In this document: positions 24,763 to 33,803 of the stretch, piece by piece
How the letters are laid out: every line of letters begins with the position of its first letter
How positions within the stretch are numbered: the stretch's first letter is position 1
The notes under the pieces: model-generated
What the model was told of the DNA's origin: nothing
Databases searched by the model: none
Seen by the model: only the letters and a program-made list of their open reading frames with translations
Program-made: the position numbers and the translations under genes
Assembly: GCA_021838445.1 (NCBI GenBank)
Contig: JAKCDU010000026.1
Location: 4,223-52,513, forward strand
Reading direction: 5' to 3'
DNA length: 48,291 nucleotides
From: Actinomycetes bacterium
GTDB taxonomy: Bacteria > Actinomycetota > Acidimicrobiia > Acidimicrobiales > Palsa-688

Positions 24763-25891
24763 GGGTACCCACTGCCGACTCGACGAGGATGGCGACCCGG
24801 TTGGCGGCGTCGGGCCGTCCGACCCGGCGGGCCGCCGCGGCCATGTCGGCCCGGCGAACAGGGTCGGCCATCAGGGCCTCCAGCTCGGCCGCCAAGCGGT
24901 CGGCGTCGAGCTGGGCGTCGGGCACGAGCACCGCGGCGCCGATGTCGGCCAGCCGCCGGGCGTTGGCCGTCTGGTGGTCGCCGGGGGCGCCCGGCAGAGG
25001 GACCAGGATGGACGGCAGGCCCACCACGGCCAACTCGGCCACCGTACTGGCGCCCGCTCGCTGCACCGACACGTCAGCCGCGGCCAGCACCAGCGGCATT
25101 CGCTCCTCGAACTCGACCTGGCGGTAGTCGAGGGCGGCGGTGGGCGGCCGGGCGGCGGTGACCGCCCCGAAGTCCCGACGCCCGGTCACGTGGTAGATGC
25201 ACACCCCGGTTCGGTCGCTCCAGCGGCGGGCCAGCTCGACGACGGCCTGGTTGATGCGGGCGGCCCCGAGCGATCCCCCGGCGGCGAGGACCACGAAGCC
25301 GGCGGGGGGCAGGCCGAGCGCGGCCCGGGCGAGCAGGCGGCCGTCGGGGCCGCCCTCGACTGCGGTCACTTCCGGGCCGACCGGGTTACCCGTGACCACG
25401 GCTCTAGGCAGCGGGGTCGACTCGAACGACACCGCACAGGCCACCGCGAAGCGGCCGGCCAGGCGGTTGGCCAGTCCCGGCACCGCGTTCTGTTCGGCGA
25501 CGACGATGGGTACCCGCCACAACACCGACGCCAGCACCGCGGGGAGGCTGGCATACCCGCCCACCGCTACGGTCACCGACGGCCGCATGCGGCCGATCAG
25601 GACCACCGCTCGGGCGACGGCCCGCACCAGACCGGCCAGGGCCGCCACATTGTCCCAGGTGAGCCGGCGGGCGATCCCCCGCCCCGGCAGCAGGGTGAGG
25701 GTGAACCCGGCGGCAGGGACCATGGTGGACTCCATACCCCGGCGCGAGCCGACGAAGTGGATGGACGACGGGTCGTGGCCGCGCTCGACCAGGGCACGGG
25801 CGATGGCGATGGCGGGCACGACGTGACCGCCGGTCCCTCCGCCGGCGATGACCGCCCACGTCTGTCCCCGTCCGGGGCCTCGGCCCCCCAC
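24752..25891 (-). CDS. murG: MurG transferase (lipid II synthesis)
   Basis: MurG, 379 residues, transfers GlcNAc to lipid I on the inner membrane face. Family motifs: VIAGGGTGGHVVPAIAIARAL near the start, VGGYASLPAVLAS, PIVVAEQNAVPGLANR, AGGSLGAARIN and the UDP-binding QRAGASTVAELAVVGLPSILVPLPGAPGDHQTANA. The start is taken as GTG 25891, which shares one base with the ftsW stop (TAGTG); longer frames up to 26359 are antisense or out-of-frame readings of ftsW and are not believed. Confidence 0.95.
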   Translation of the reverse strand: MGGRGPGRGQTWAVIAGGGTGGHVVPAIAIARALVERGHDPSSIHFVGSRRGMESTMVPAAGFTLTLLPGRGIARRLTWDNVAALAGLVRAVARAVVLIGRMRPSVTVAVGGYASLPAVLASVLWRVPIVVAEQNAVPGLANRLAGRFAVACAVSFESTPLPRAVVTGNPVGPEVTAVEGGPDGRLLARAALGLPPAGFVVLAAGGSLGAARINQAVVELARRWSDRTGVCIYHVTGRRDFGAVTAARPPTAALDYRQVEFEERMPLVLAAADVSVQRAGASTVAELAVVGLPSILVPLPGAPGDHQTANARRLADIGAAVLVPDAQLDADRLAAELEALMADPVRRADMAAAARRVGRPDAANRVAILVESAVGTRAR

Positions 25892-27114
25892 TAGGACAGT
25901 TTGGCGATGTTGGCCAGCAGGCCAGCGCCGAAGAGGGAGATCACCAGCGCCGAGCCCCCGAAGGAGATGAACGGGAGGGGCACCCCGGTCACCGGCAGGA
26001 CCCCCACGACGGCCCCGATGTTGATCACCGCCTGGCCGACCAGCCAGGAGGTGATGCCGGCCGCCATCAACGCCGCGTAGCGCGACGGGGCCCGGCAGGC
26101 CACCCTGACCCCGACGAGGGCCAGGGTGAGGAACAGACCGCAGACGAACATCCCTCCGACCAGGCCGGTCTCCTCTCCGATGATGGCGAATATGAAGTCG
26201 GTCTGGGCGTTGGGGAGGTAGCCGTAGCTGGCGATGCTCGAGCCGATACCGTCGCCGAAGAGGTGCCCATGGCTCAGCGCGTAGAGGCCCTGGGCCGACT
26301 GGTATCCGGTGTTCTGGGCGTCCTTGAGAGGGTGGGTGAACGACATGATCCGCTGCCACCGGTAGGGCGACGCCTTGGCCATGCCCACCAGGCCAAGGAC
26401 GCCGACCCCGCCCATGACGGCCAGGTTCTGGGCCGGGAGGCCGCCGGCGAAGAGCATCCCGACGGCGATGCTGATCAGCACCATGGTGGTGCCCATGTCG
26501 GGTTGCATCATGACCAGGAGCACCAGCATGCCCAGCACGGCGAGCACCGGTCCCGCCTGGTAGAGCCAGCTTCCATTCCCGTCGCGCCGGTCAAGCACGT
26601 CAGCGGCGTAGAGCACCAGAGCCACCTTGGCCAGCTCCGAGGGCTGGATCTGCACCGATGACGTTCCGAGCCAGCGCGACGCCCCGTAGGCGCTCATACC
26701 GAGGTGCGGAACGAGCACCGCCACCAGAGCGGCGAGGGTCACGTACATGATCATCCGGGCCGGTTTCCGCCACGAGTCGTGGTCGACGCGCAGCGCGGCG
26801 ACGAAGCCGCCGGTGCCGATGATCAGCCATATCCATTGCCGGACGAAGTAGTGCCAAGGGGTGCCGTAGGACGTGAGACTCGTGATCGACGAGGCCGACA
26901 GCACCATCACCACCCCGATCAGGCACATCACCACCACGAGAACCACGAGCAGCCAGTAACTGCCCCCTTTGGCGGTGGCGCTGCGGTGGGCGGGGCGCCC
27001 CGGGGCCGGCGGCCGAGGGCTGGCCACGGGGCGCAGCTTCGCCGCGCCCCGCTCCCCCGGACGGCTACGGACCGCCTGGCGACGCGGGGCCGGGCGCTGG
27101 TCAGTGGTCAGCAT
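25891..27114 (-). CDS. ftsW: Lipid II polymerase FtsW (SEDS family)
   Basis: The protein has 407 residues with a basic cytoplasmic N-terminus of about 50 residues and around ten membrane segments. SEDS motifs include QPSELAKVALVLYAADVL, QPDMGTTMVL, NTGYQSAQGLYALSHG, PNAQTDFIFAIIGEETGL and PLPFISFGGSALVISLFGAGLL. FtsW polymerises septal glycan together with FtsI. FtsW is preferred to RodA because of its location between murD and murG. ATG 27114 has an AAGGAG site and overlaps the murD end by 14 nt. Confidence 0.95.
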   Translation of the reverse strand: MLTTDQRPAPRRQAVRSRPGERGAAKLRPVASPRPPAPGRPAHRSATAKGGSYWLLVVLVVVMCLIGVVMVLSASSITSLTSYGTPWHYFVRQWIWLIIGTGGFVAALRVDHDSWRKPARMIMYVTLAALVAVLVPHLGMSAYGASRWLGTSSVQIQPSELAKVALVLYAADVLDRRDGNGSWLYQAGPVLAVLGMLVLLVMMQPDMGTTMVLISIAVGMLFAGGLPAQNLAVMGGVGVLGLVGMAKASPYRWQRIMSFTHPLKDAQNTGYQSAQGLYALSHGHLFGDGIGSSIASYGYLPNAQTDFIFAIIGEETGLVGGMFVCGLFLTLALVGVRVACRAPSRYAALMAAGITSWLVGQAVINIGAVVGVLPVTGVPLPFISFGGSALVISLFGAGLLANIAKLS

Positions 27115-28468
27115 GCGGGTCTCCTTGCTCGATTCGGGCGTTGACCAAGCGGGCGAAGTCGTCGCCGCGCGCCGCGTAGGAGCGGTACCAGTCGAAAGAT
27201 GCGCAGCCCGGTGACAAAAGCACAGAGTCCCCGGGTCGGGCCGCGTCGGCGGCCAGGTCCACGGCCTGGCTCATCGAGGTGGCGACCACGGTCGGGACCA
27301 GTCCGTCGAAGGCCCCCACGACCTCGCCAGCCGCTTCGCCTATGGCCACCACCGAACGGATGGGGGGCACCCCGGCGGCCAGACCGGTCAGGTCCAGGCC
27401 CTTGTTCCGGCCCCCGGCGATGAGGACCACCGAGTCGAAACCCGCCACCGCGGCCAGCACCGACGCCGGGGTGGTGGCCTTGGAGTCGTCGTACCAGTCG
27501 ACCCCGTCCCCCGAGGCGACCCTGGCCACCCGGTGCGGTAGCGGGCCGACCGCGGCCAGGGCCGAGTGGCAGGCCTCGGGGGGCGCCCCGGCGGCCTGAG
27601 CCACCGCCGCAGCAGCCAGCGAGTTGGCCACGTCGTGGGGCAGCCGGCGGGGCAGGTCCGCCAGCGCCATGAACGGCTCTCCGCCGGGCCCGACGAGCTC
27701 GCCGTCGCGGACGCAGAACAGGGCGGGGGCCGACGCCGAGAAGCCGATCCGGGCCACCCCGTCGGGGATCGTCGCGGCCCGGGCCGCGACCACCGGGTCG
27801 TCGAGGTTGAACACGGCCCGGTCGCCGAGCCGCTGATTGGCCCATATGCGGGCCTTGGCCGCGGCGTAGTGGTCCATGTCGGGATGCCAGTCCAGATGGT
27901 CGGGAGCCAGGTTCAGCCAGCAGCTCACCGACGGACGGAAGCGGGCGGTGTGCTGGAGCTGGAAGGAGGAGACCTCGGCCACCACGAACTGGTGGTCGCC
28001 GCGGACGGCTTCGATCAGCGGTACCCCGATGTTGCCGGCGGCCACCGCCCGGTAGCCGGCGGCCTGCAGGACCGCCGTCACCAGTGTGGTCACCGTCGTC
28101 TTGCCGTTGGTCCCGGTGATGGCGATCAACCTGGTGTTGACGCTCTCCGCGCACACCTGGCCGGCCAGCTCGATCTCCGAGTGGACCGGGACCCCGGCCG
28201 CTGCCGCGGCGACCAGGACGGGGTGGCCCATGGCCACCCCGGGGCTGGTGACCACCGCCCCGACCCGGCCCAGGATCTCGTCGAGGCCATCGGCGGTGGT
28301 CGGCGGGACCAGCACCTCGACGCCGTCGTCGCGGCCGGCAGCGATCATCGAGGCGTCGGCCCGGTCGTCGACGACCAGCACGTCGTCGCCTCGCTCGATC
28401 AGGTAGCGGGCCACGGCCCGGCCGGTGAGCCCGTAGCCCACCACCAGGACCCGGCCGGCGGCGGTCAA
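27101..28468 (-). CDS. murD: UDP-N-acetylmuramoylalanine--D-glutamate ligase
   Basis: MurD, 455 residues, adds D-Glu. VLVVGYGLTGRAVARYL forms the N-terminal nucleotide-like fold, ITGTNGKTTVTTLV is the ATP loop near residue 118, and EVSSFQL and NLAPDHLDWHPDMDHYAAAKARI are Mur-ligase signatures; YDDSKATTPASVLAAV is typical of MurD. The start is TTG 28468, overlapping the mraY stop as TTGA; no better start lies near the conserved N-terminus, so a rare TTG start coupled to mraY translation is likely. Confidence 0.95.
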   Translation of the reverse strand: MTAAGRVLVVGYGLTGRAVARYLIERGDDVLVVDDRADASMIAAGRDDGVEVLVPPTTADGLDEILGRVGAVVTSPGVAMGHPVLVAAAAAGVPVHSEIELAGQVCAESVNTRLIAITGTNGKTTVTTLVTAVLQAAGYRAVAAGNIGVPLIEAVRGDHQFVVAEVSSFQLQHTARFRPSVSCWLNLAPDHLDWHPDMDHYAAAKARIWANQRLGDRAVFNLDDPVVAARAATIPDGVARIGFSASAPALFCVRDGELVGPGGEPFMALADLPRRLPHDVANSLAAAAVAQAAGAPPEACHSALAAVGPLPHRVARVASGDGVDWYDDSKATTPASVLAAVAGFDSVVLIAGGRNKGLDLTGLAAGVPPIRSVVAIGEAAGEVVGAFDGLVPTVVATSMSQAVDLAADAARPGDSVLLSPGCASFDWYRSYAARGDDFARLVNARIEQGDPHADH

Positions 28469-29493
28469 CCGACGCCCCCGCGCGACAAGAAGTCGGCGTA
28501 GAAGGAGCCGAGCGCCAAGGCGGTGAACAGCCCGGCGAGGATCCAGAACCGGATGATCACCGTCGTCTCCGGCCAGCCGAGCAGCTCGAAATGGTGGTGG
28601 ATGGGGGCCATGCGGAAGATGCGCCGGCGGAACATCCGGAAGCTGGCGACCTGCAGGATCACCGAGACCGCCTCGAGCACGAACAGCCCGCCGATGATCG
28701 GGAGGAGCAGGTCGACGTTCTCGAGCAGGGCCAGGGTGGCGATAGCCGTGCCGATGCCCAGAGAGCCGGTGTCACCCATGAAGATGCGCGCCGGCGCAGC
28801 GTTGAACCACAGGAAACCGGCGCAGCCGCCTATCAGCGCGGTGGCCAGCAGGGCCTCGTCGAGGGGGGTCGGGTTGCGGTAGATGTGGGGATGCTTGACC
28901 TGGTAGTAGCCGATCACGGCAAATGCCGCGAAGGCGAACGTCGACGAGCCGGCGGCCAGACCGTCGAGACCGTCGGTCAGGTTGACGGCGTTGCTGCACC
29001 CGACGATCACGATCACCGCGAAGATCACCCATCCGACCTTGCCGAGGTCCACCCCGGTGGAATCGAAACGGGTGAACGACAGGTGGGTGTCCACCTTCAG
29101 CCAGGTGACCGACACGATGGCGAACGCGGTCGACACGAGCAGCAGGGAGCCGGCCTTGGCCCGGGCGTTGAGGCCGAGACTGCGCTGGCGGTGGACTTTG
29201 ATCCAGTCGTCAGCCAGGCCGATGGTGGCCGCCGCGCAGACCGTCAGCAGCGCCACCAGGCCGCGCGTCGAGAAGGGCACGTCGATGTGGGAGGCCAGCC
29301 AGCCGACCACTGCGGAGCCGATCAGGGCCACCCCGCCCATGGTCGGTGTGCCCGCCTTGCTCTGGTGGCGTTCGGGGCCGTCCTCGCGGATCTGCTGGCC
29401 GATGCCGCGCGAGCGCAACCAGTTGATGAGCACGGGGGTGGACAGAAGGGAGATGATCATGGCCACCCCGCCGGCCACGAGGAGGTTCTTCAC
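28465..29493 (-). CDS. mraY: Phospho-N-acetylmuramoyl-pentapeptide-transferase
   Basis: MraY, 342 residues, makes lipid I by moving phospho-MurNAc-pentapeptide to undecaprenyl phosphate. About ten membrane helices are visible. Conserved catalytic and Mg-binding segments are SKAGTPTMGG, LADDWIKVHRQRSLGLNARAK, NAVNLTDGLDGLAAG, FMGDTGSLGIG and MAPIHHHFELLGWPE. The GTG start overlaps the murE stop as GTGA. Because murE abuts directly, murF, which usually sits between them, is missing here. Confidence 0.97.
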   Translation of the reverse strand: MKNLLVAGGVAMIISLLSTPVLINWLRSRGIGQQIREDGPERHQSKAGTPTMGGVALIGSAVVGWLASHIDVPFSTRGLVALLTVCAAATIGLADDWIKVHRQRSLGLNARAKAGSLLLVSTAFAIVSVTWLKVDTHLSFTRFDSTGVDLGKVGWVIFAVIVIVGCSNAVNLTDGLDGLAAGSSTFAFAAFAVIGYYQVKHPHIYRNPTPLDEALLATALIGGCAGFLWFNAAPARIFMGDTGSLGIGTAIATLALLENVDLLLPIIGGLFVLEAVSVILQVASFRMFRRRIFRMAPIHHHFELLGWPETTVIIRFWILAGLFTALALGSFYADFLSRGGVG

Positions 29494-30932
29494 CGGCCAC
29501 CGCCCTGGCGGGACACGATGATGCGACGCAGGGCCGATGAAGCCACCTCCACGTCGTCGAAGGGCAGCACCCGTCCTCCGATCTCCTGTCCTTTCTCATG
29601 GCCCTTGCCGGCGATGACCACGACGTCGCCCGACGAGGCGGTGGCCAGAGCGGTGGCGATGGCCGACGCCCTATCGGTCTCGGACCGCACGTTGGGGGCC
29701 CCCGCCGCCCCCGAGATGACCTCGGCGATGATCGAGTCGGGGTCCTCGCTGCGGGGATTGTCCGAGGTCACGAGCACCAGGTCGGCGTGGGCCGCGGCGG
29801 CGGCCCCCATGAGGGGGCGCTTCTCACGGTCGCGGTCGCCGCCCGCCCCGAACACCACGACCAGGCGGCCGGCGCAGATCTGGCGGGCCGCCTCGAGCAC
29901 CTGGGCCAGGCCGTCGGGGGTGTGGGCGTAGTCGACGATCACTGCGAAGGGTTGGCCCTGGTCGACCATCTGGAACCGGCCCTCCACCGACTCCAGCGCG
30001 GCCAGGCCCTCGACTATGGCATCGGTCCCGGCGCCCATGGCCTCGGCGCACACCGCAGCCGCCACCGCGTTGGTCACGTTGAAGGCGCCACCCAAACGGA
30101 TCGTGACCGGCCGGCCCCGCCACACGAACGTCGAGCGGCCCGGCTCCATCTGCAGCTGGGTGGCGTCTGCGGGGGAGAAGGTGACCAGCCGGTCCCCGCC
30201 CGAGGCAACCCGCTCGGCCAGGCGGCGGCCCCACGGGTCGGCCCCGTTGACCACCGCGACGCCGACCCTACCGGGCGCGAACAGGCGGGCCTTCGCTTCG
30301 AAGTAGGCATCCATCGTGTGGTGATAATCCAGGTGTTCGGGGCTCAGGTTGGTGAAAACGCCCGCAGCGAAGGTGACGGCGTCGGTGCGGTGCTGGTCCA
30401 ACGCGTGGGAGGAGACCTCCACGGCCACCGCCCGGCCACCCCGGTCCCGCCACTCGGCGAGAAGGGCGTGCAGGTCGGGGGCCTCGGGAGTGGTCCGGCG
30501 GGAGGTCAGCGTACCGATGGTACGAGCCCTCCAGCCACTCGCCTCGAAGATGGAGGCCAGGAAGGCGCAGGTAGTGGTCTTGCCGTTGGTGCCGGTCACT
30601 CCCGCCACCAGCAGGTCCCGGGATGGGTGCCCGTAAGCCACGTCGCAGACCGGCCCCATGGCCTGACGCACCGAGGTGACCACCACCTGCGGGACGGGCA
30701 GGCCCAGGGGGTGCTCGCACAACAGGGCGACGGCGCCCTCGGCCACCGCCGACACCGCGTAGGCGTGGCCGTCGACGCTGGTCCCCGGCACGCAGGCGAA
30801 GAGGCTTCCCGGGGCCACCTTGCGGGAGTCCATCGACACCGGGCCGACGTCTACGGACGTGTCCCCCACCGTCTGCACCAGGAGCCCGGAGCCCCGCAGG
30901 TTGGCCTCCGCAATCAACCCGTCGAGGCGCAC
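29490..30932 (-). CDS. murE: UDP-MurNAc-tripeptide synthetase, meso-DAP type
   Basis: MurE, 480 residues, adds the third stem residue. VTGTNGKTTTCAF (ATP loop, residues 112-124), DSRKVAPGSLFACVPG and EVSSHALDQHR are Mur-ligase motifs. SDNPRSEDP carries the DNPR signature of meso-diaminopimelate-adding enzymes, so this organism probably has DAP-type peptidoglycan. GTG 30932 begins VRLDGLIAEANL and lies 4 nt after the ftsI stop; a reading frame continuing to 31415 lies antiparallel to codon use and overlaps ftsI, so it is rejected. The length excludes a MurE-MurF fusion. Confidence 0.95.
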   Translation of the reverse strand: MRLDGLIAEANLRGSGLLVQTVGDTSVDVGPVSMDSRKVAPGSLFACVPGTSVDGHAYAVSAVAEGAVALLCEHPLGLPVPQVVVTSVRQAMGPVCDVAYGHPSRDLLVAGVTGTNGKTTTCAFLASIFEASGWRARTIGTLTSRRTTPEAPDLHALLAEWRDRGGRAVAVEVSSHALDQHRTDAVTFAAGVFTNLSPEHLDYHHTMDAYFEAKARLFAPGRVGVAVVNGADPWGRRLAERVASGGDRLVTFSPADATQLQMEPGRSTFVWRGRPVTIRLGGAFNVTNAVAAAVCAEAMGAGTDAIVEGLAALESVEGRFQMVDQGQPFAVIVDYAHTPDGLAQVLEAARQICAGRLVVVFGAGGDRDREKRPLMGAAAAAHADLVLVTSDNPRSEDPDSIIAEVISGAAGAPNVRSETDRASAIATALATASSGDVVVIAGKGHEKGQEIGGRVLPFDDVEVASSALRRIIVSRQGGGR

Positions 30933-30936
30933 CGCT

Positions 30937-33012
30937 TCAGCCTGACGTGGAGCTCGACGGGGACGGGTAGACCCCGGTACTGGTCGGCGGGGTCGCGTAG
31001 GGAGTCGACGGCACCGTCGGGCCCGGGGCCGGTGAGCCGCCCGGAGCCGGTGAGCCGCCCGAAGCCGCGGCCGCGGTCGTCGGGGACGTGGCCACCGGGG
31101 GTGCGGCCGCGGCCGTCGACGAGCCCGAGATGGGGGCGTCCAGGCCGGGCAGCGGGGCGCCGGCCACCTCGCCCGCCCCCGTGGCCGAAGCGGTCGTGGC
31201 CAGCGGTACGCCCGGGGCCGGCGGTTCTTTCGGCATGGGCGGTATGTCGAGCTCCTGCAGCGCCGCCCGCACGATGCGGGCGAACGTCGGGGCCGACGCC
31301 GCGGCCCCGTAGTCAGCGGTGTCGTCGACCACGACCATCCCGGTGATCTGAGGCTTCTCGGAAGGGGCGTAGCCCCCGAAGCTCGCCACGAAACGGCCGT
31401 TGAAGTATCCGCCATTGGGCGCCGGGACCTGAGCCGTGCCGGTCTTGCCGGCGACGGTGTAGGGGTCGAGGTTGGCCGCCGTTCCGGTTCCGACCCGAAC
31501 CACCTCGTTCAGCATGGAGGTCATCTCGTGGGCCACCGTCTCGGAGACCACGCGGCGACTCGGACCGAAGGGGATGACGTGCTCCTGGCCCTGGCTGTCG
31601 ATGGTGGCGTTGACCAGGCGGGGCGGAACGTAGACGCCGCCGTTGGCGATGGTGTTGTAGGCGGCGAGCATCTGGATGGCCGTGACGGCGATGCCCTGGC
31701 CGATGGGAACAGTGGCGATGGACGTTCCTGACCAGTAGGTCGGCAGCAGCCCGGCCGACTCGCCCGGGAATCGCAGCGCCGTCTCCGTTCCGAGACCGTA
31801 GGAGGAGATATAGCGCATGAGCTGGGTCCGACCGAGCCGCTGGGCGATCTGGATGGTCCCCACGTTGGAGGAGTTGGCCAGGATGTCGGTGACCGTCCAG
31901 TGCTCCGTCGCGTGGGATTCGGCGTCGTGGAACACCCCGTTGGACACCTGGTAGGTGTTGGGGATGGTGAACACGTCGGACGGCTGGATGACGCCCTGCT
32001 GCAACGACGCCGAGATGGTGATCAGCTTGTTCACCGATCCGGGCTCGTAGACGTCAGTCAGCGACGTGGCGGTGGGTGACTCCACCGGCTGCACCTGGGG
32101 GCCACCCGTCGGAGAAGGTATGGAGATGGGCAACGCCGGCGTCTGCGGTATGCCCGTCTGTGGTATCGACAGCTCGGCGTCGGCCAGGATGTCGCCGGTC
32201 TTGGTGTCCATGAGCAGGGCGATGCCCCGCTTGGCGTTGGCCGCCACCAGGGCCTGGGCCAGGGCCTGCTCGGCTTGGTACTGCAGCGGCTCGTCGAGGG
32301 TGAGCACCAGATCCTGTCCGGGTACCGGCGCCTCGTAGGCCTGGACCCCGCCGGGCACCAGCTGGCCGCGGGGGTCGATCTGTTCCACCTCTTTGCCGTT
32401 GCGCCCGGTGAGCACGGTGTTGTACTCGTACTCGAGCCCCGACAGGCCGGTGTCGTCCACCCCCACGGTGCCAAGGAGGGGGGCGGCCAGCTCTCCGGCC
32501 GGGTAGAAGCGCTTGGGTTCCGAGAGGCTGTACACGCCGGCCAGGTGCAGGGCGGCCACCCGCTTGGCCTCGGCGTCGGGAATGGTGCGGGCCAGGTAGA
32601 CGAACGTCGTCCGCCCGGTCATTTCCTGCTGCAAAGTGGCCTCGGACAGGCCCAGGACCGGCGCCAGCTTGGCCGCTTCCCCGGCCGGGTCGGCGACCTG
32701 CTGCGGATCGGCGTAGATGGTCGTCTGAGGGATGGACATGGCCAGCTCGTAGCCGTTGCGGTCGAGTATCGCACCGCGCTCGCCGGGGAGGATCACCGTC
32801 TGCTCCCACTCGGAGCCGCCGCTGGCCAGATAGACCCGCGAGTTGATCCCCTGGATCGACACCAGTTTGACGGCGATGACGAGAAAGGCCACCACGGTCA
32901 TGAGCAGCATCTTGAACGCCCGAGCCCGGCCACGGGACCCGAGCCCCGGTCGGGCGGCACGATGAACCGGACGGTAACGACCCCGGCCCCCCGACGGGGG
33001 CCGCCCGCTCAC
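30937..33012 (-). CDS. ftsI: Septal peptidoglycan transpeptidase FtsI (PBP3)
   Basis: The class B penicillin-binding protein has 691 residues. A basic cytoplasmic segment precedes one membrane anchor (33-51), then the pedestal domain and the transpeptidase domain with SVNK (326-329, catalytic Ser), SSN (381-383) and KTG (523-525). A Pro/Thr-rich insert of about 35 residues (281-318) sits just before the active-site Ser region, where other PBP3 proteins have a short FNPN loop. The last 100 residues are Pro/Ala/Ser-rich low complexity with repeated GGSPAPG. The GTG start overlaps the ftsL stop (GTGA). It partners FtsW and FtsL at the septum. Confidence 0.95.
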   Translation of the reverse strand: MSGRPPSGGRGRYRPVHRAARPGLGSRGRARAFKMLLMTVVAFLVIAVKLVSIQGINSRVYLASGGSEWEQTVILPGERGAILDRNGYELAMSIPQTTIYADPQQVADPAGEAAKLAPVLGLSEATLQQEMTGRTTFVYLARTIPDAEAKRVAALHLAGVYSLSEPKRFYPAGELAAPLLGTVGVDDTGLSGLEYEYNTVLTGRNGKEVEQIDPRGQLVPGGVQAYEAPVPGQDLVLTLDEPLQYQAEQALAQALVAANAKRGIALLMDTKTGDILADAELSIPQTGIPQTPALPISIPSPTGGPQVQPVESPTATSLTDVYEPGSVNKLITISASLQQGVIQPSDVFTIPNTYQVSNGVFHDAESHATEHWTVTDILANSSNVGTIQIAQRLGRTQLMRYISSYGLGTETALRFPGESAGLLPTYWSGTSIATVPIGQGIAVTAIQMLAAYNTIANGGVYVPPRLVNATIDSQGQEHVIPFGPSRRVVSETVAHEMTSMLNEVVRVGTGTAANLDPYTVAGKTGTAQVPAPNGGYFNGRFVASFGGYAPSEKPQITGMVVVDDTADYGAAASAPTFARIVRAALQELDIPPMPKEPPAPGVPLATTASATGAGEVAGAPLPGLDAPISGSSTAAAAPPVATSPTTAAAASGGSPAPGGSPAPGPTVPSTPYATPPTSTGVYPSPSSSTSG

Positions 33013-33803
33013 GGCAGGCCTGCCAGTTCGGACTTGATCAGAGGCCAGTTGGCGTCACCGGAGGGCGCCGCCGAGCTAGCGCCGGGCGCGCCTGCGGCGG
33101 AACCGCCCGCCGTCGAGGCGGCCGGCGCGAGGTAGGCGACCTTGGACGGCTGCACCATCCCGAGCTGGCCCTCGGCCATCGAGATGATGTGCTGCGGCGA
33201 ATCGAGCTCGGCCACCCGCAGACGGTTCTGCTGATAGGTCGTCTGGGCCTGTTGCAGCTGCTTGTTGACCCGGTCGAGGGCGAACTGGCGCTGGGCCAGC
33301 ACCACGTGCAGGTACACCAGGGCGAGGGCGACGAAGGTGGCGCCGGCGATCGTGGCGAACAGCACGGCCCGGGCCCGGCGACGCCGTTGAGCCGGGCTCA
33401 GGCCGGGCTCGGGGACCACCGTGAGGTGGCGCCGGGCCGGCTCCTCGTGGCGCCCCGGCTCGGGGTTGGCCACGGCCAGGGCGGCGGCGACCGAGCCGGC
33501 GGCCATGGGATGGGCCAACGGAGTGAGCGGCACGGAGGGCAGGACGCTGGGGGCCGCCTGTCCGGGGCCGGGAGCGACGCCCGCCGGCACCGCCCGTGCG
33601 GGTGCGGGAGCGGGCGGCCGGCCCGGTCCCGGCGTCGCCGTCGGTCCGGCCACGGCCCGCCAGCGGCGGCCCGCCTCACGCATCCGAGCGGTGACCGCCT
33701 CCTCGGTAGCGGGCGCGCCGGCCAGGCGCGCCGCGGCCGCCGCCCGGCCGCAACTCGGCCGGGCCCGCTCGAGCACCACGCTGATTCCCTCTGCGCTCTT
33801 CAC
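33009..33803 (-). CDS. ftsL: FtsL-like division protein with long cytoplasmic tail
   Basis: The protein has 264 residues from GTG 33803, which overlaps the rsmH stop (GTGA). One membrane segment lies at about 146-168, followed by a coiled-coil stretch (FALDRVNKQLQQAQTTYQQNRLRVAEL, 174-200) and SPQHIISMAEGQLGMVQPSKVAYL, typical of FtsL/septum formation initiators. The 140-residue N-terminal part is rich in Pro, Ala and Arg and far longer than in E. coli FtsL; long tails occur in other actinobacterial FtsL proteins. The place between rsmH and ftsI supports the assignment, since FtsL sequences themselves are poorly conserved. Confidence 0.88.
   Translation of the reverse strand: MKSAEGISVVLERARPSCGRAAAAARLAGAPATEEAVTARMREAGRRWRAVAGPTATPGPGRPPAPAPARAVPAGVAPGPGQAAPSVLPSVPLTPLAHPMAAGSVAAALAVANPEPGRHEEPARRHLTVVPEPGLSPAQRRRRARAVLFATIAGATFVALALVYLHVVLAQRQFALDRVNKQLQQAQTTYQQNRLRVAELDSPQHIISMAEGQLGMVQPSKVAYLAPAASTAGGSAAGAPGASSAAPSGDANWPLIKSELAGLP

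Noticed and set aside
29490-31415. MurE extended to 641 residues, possible fusion
   Set aside because: The extra 160 residues overlap ftsI in a different frame and are Pro/Arg/Ser-rich noise.
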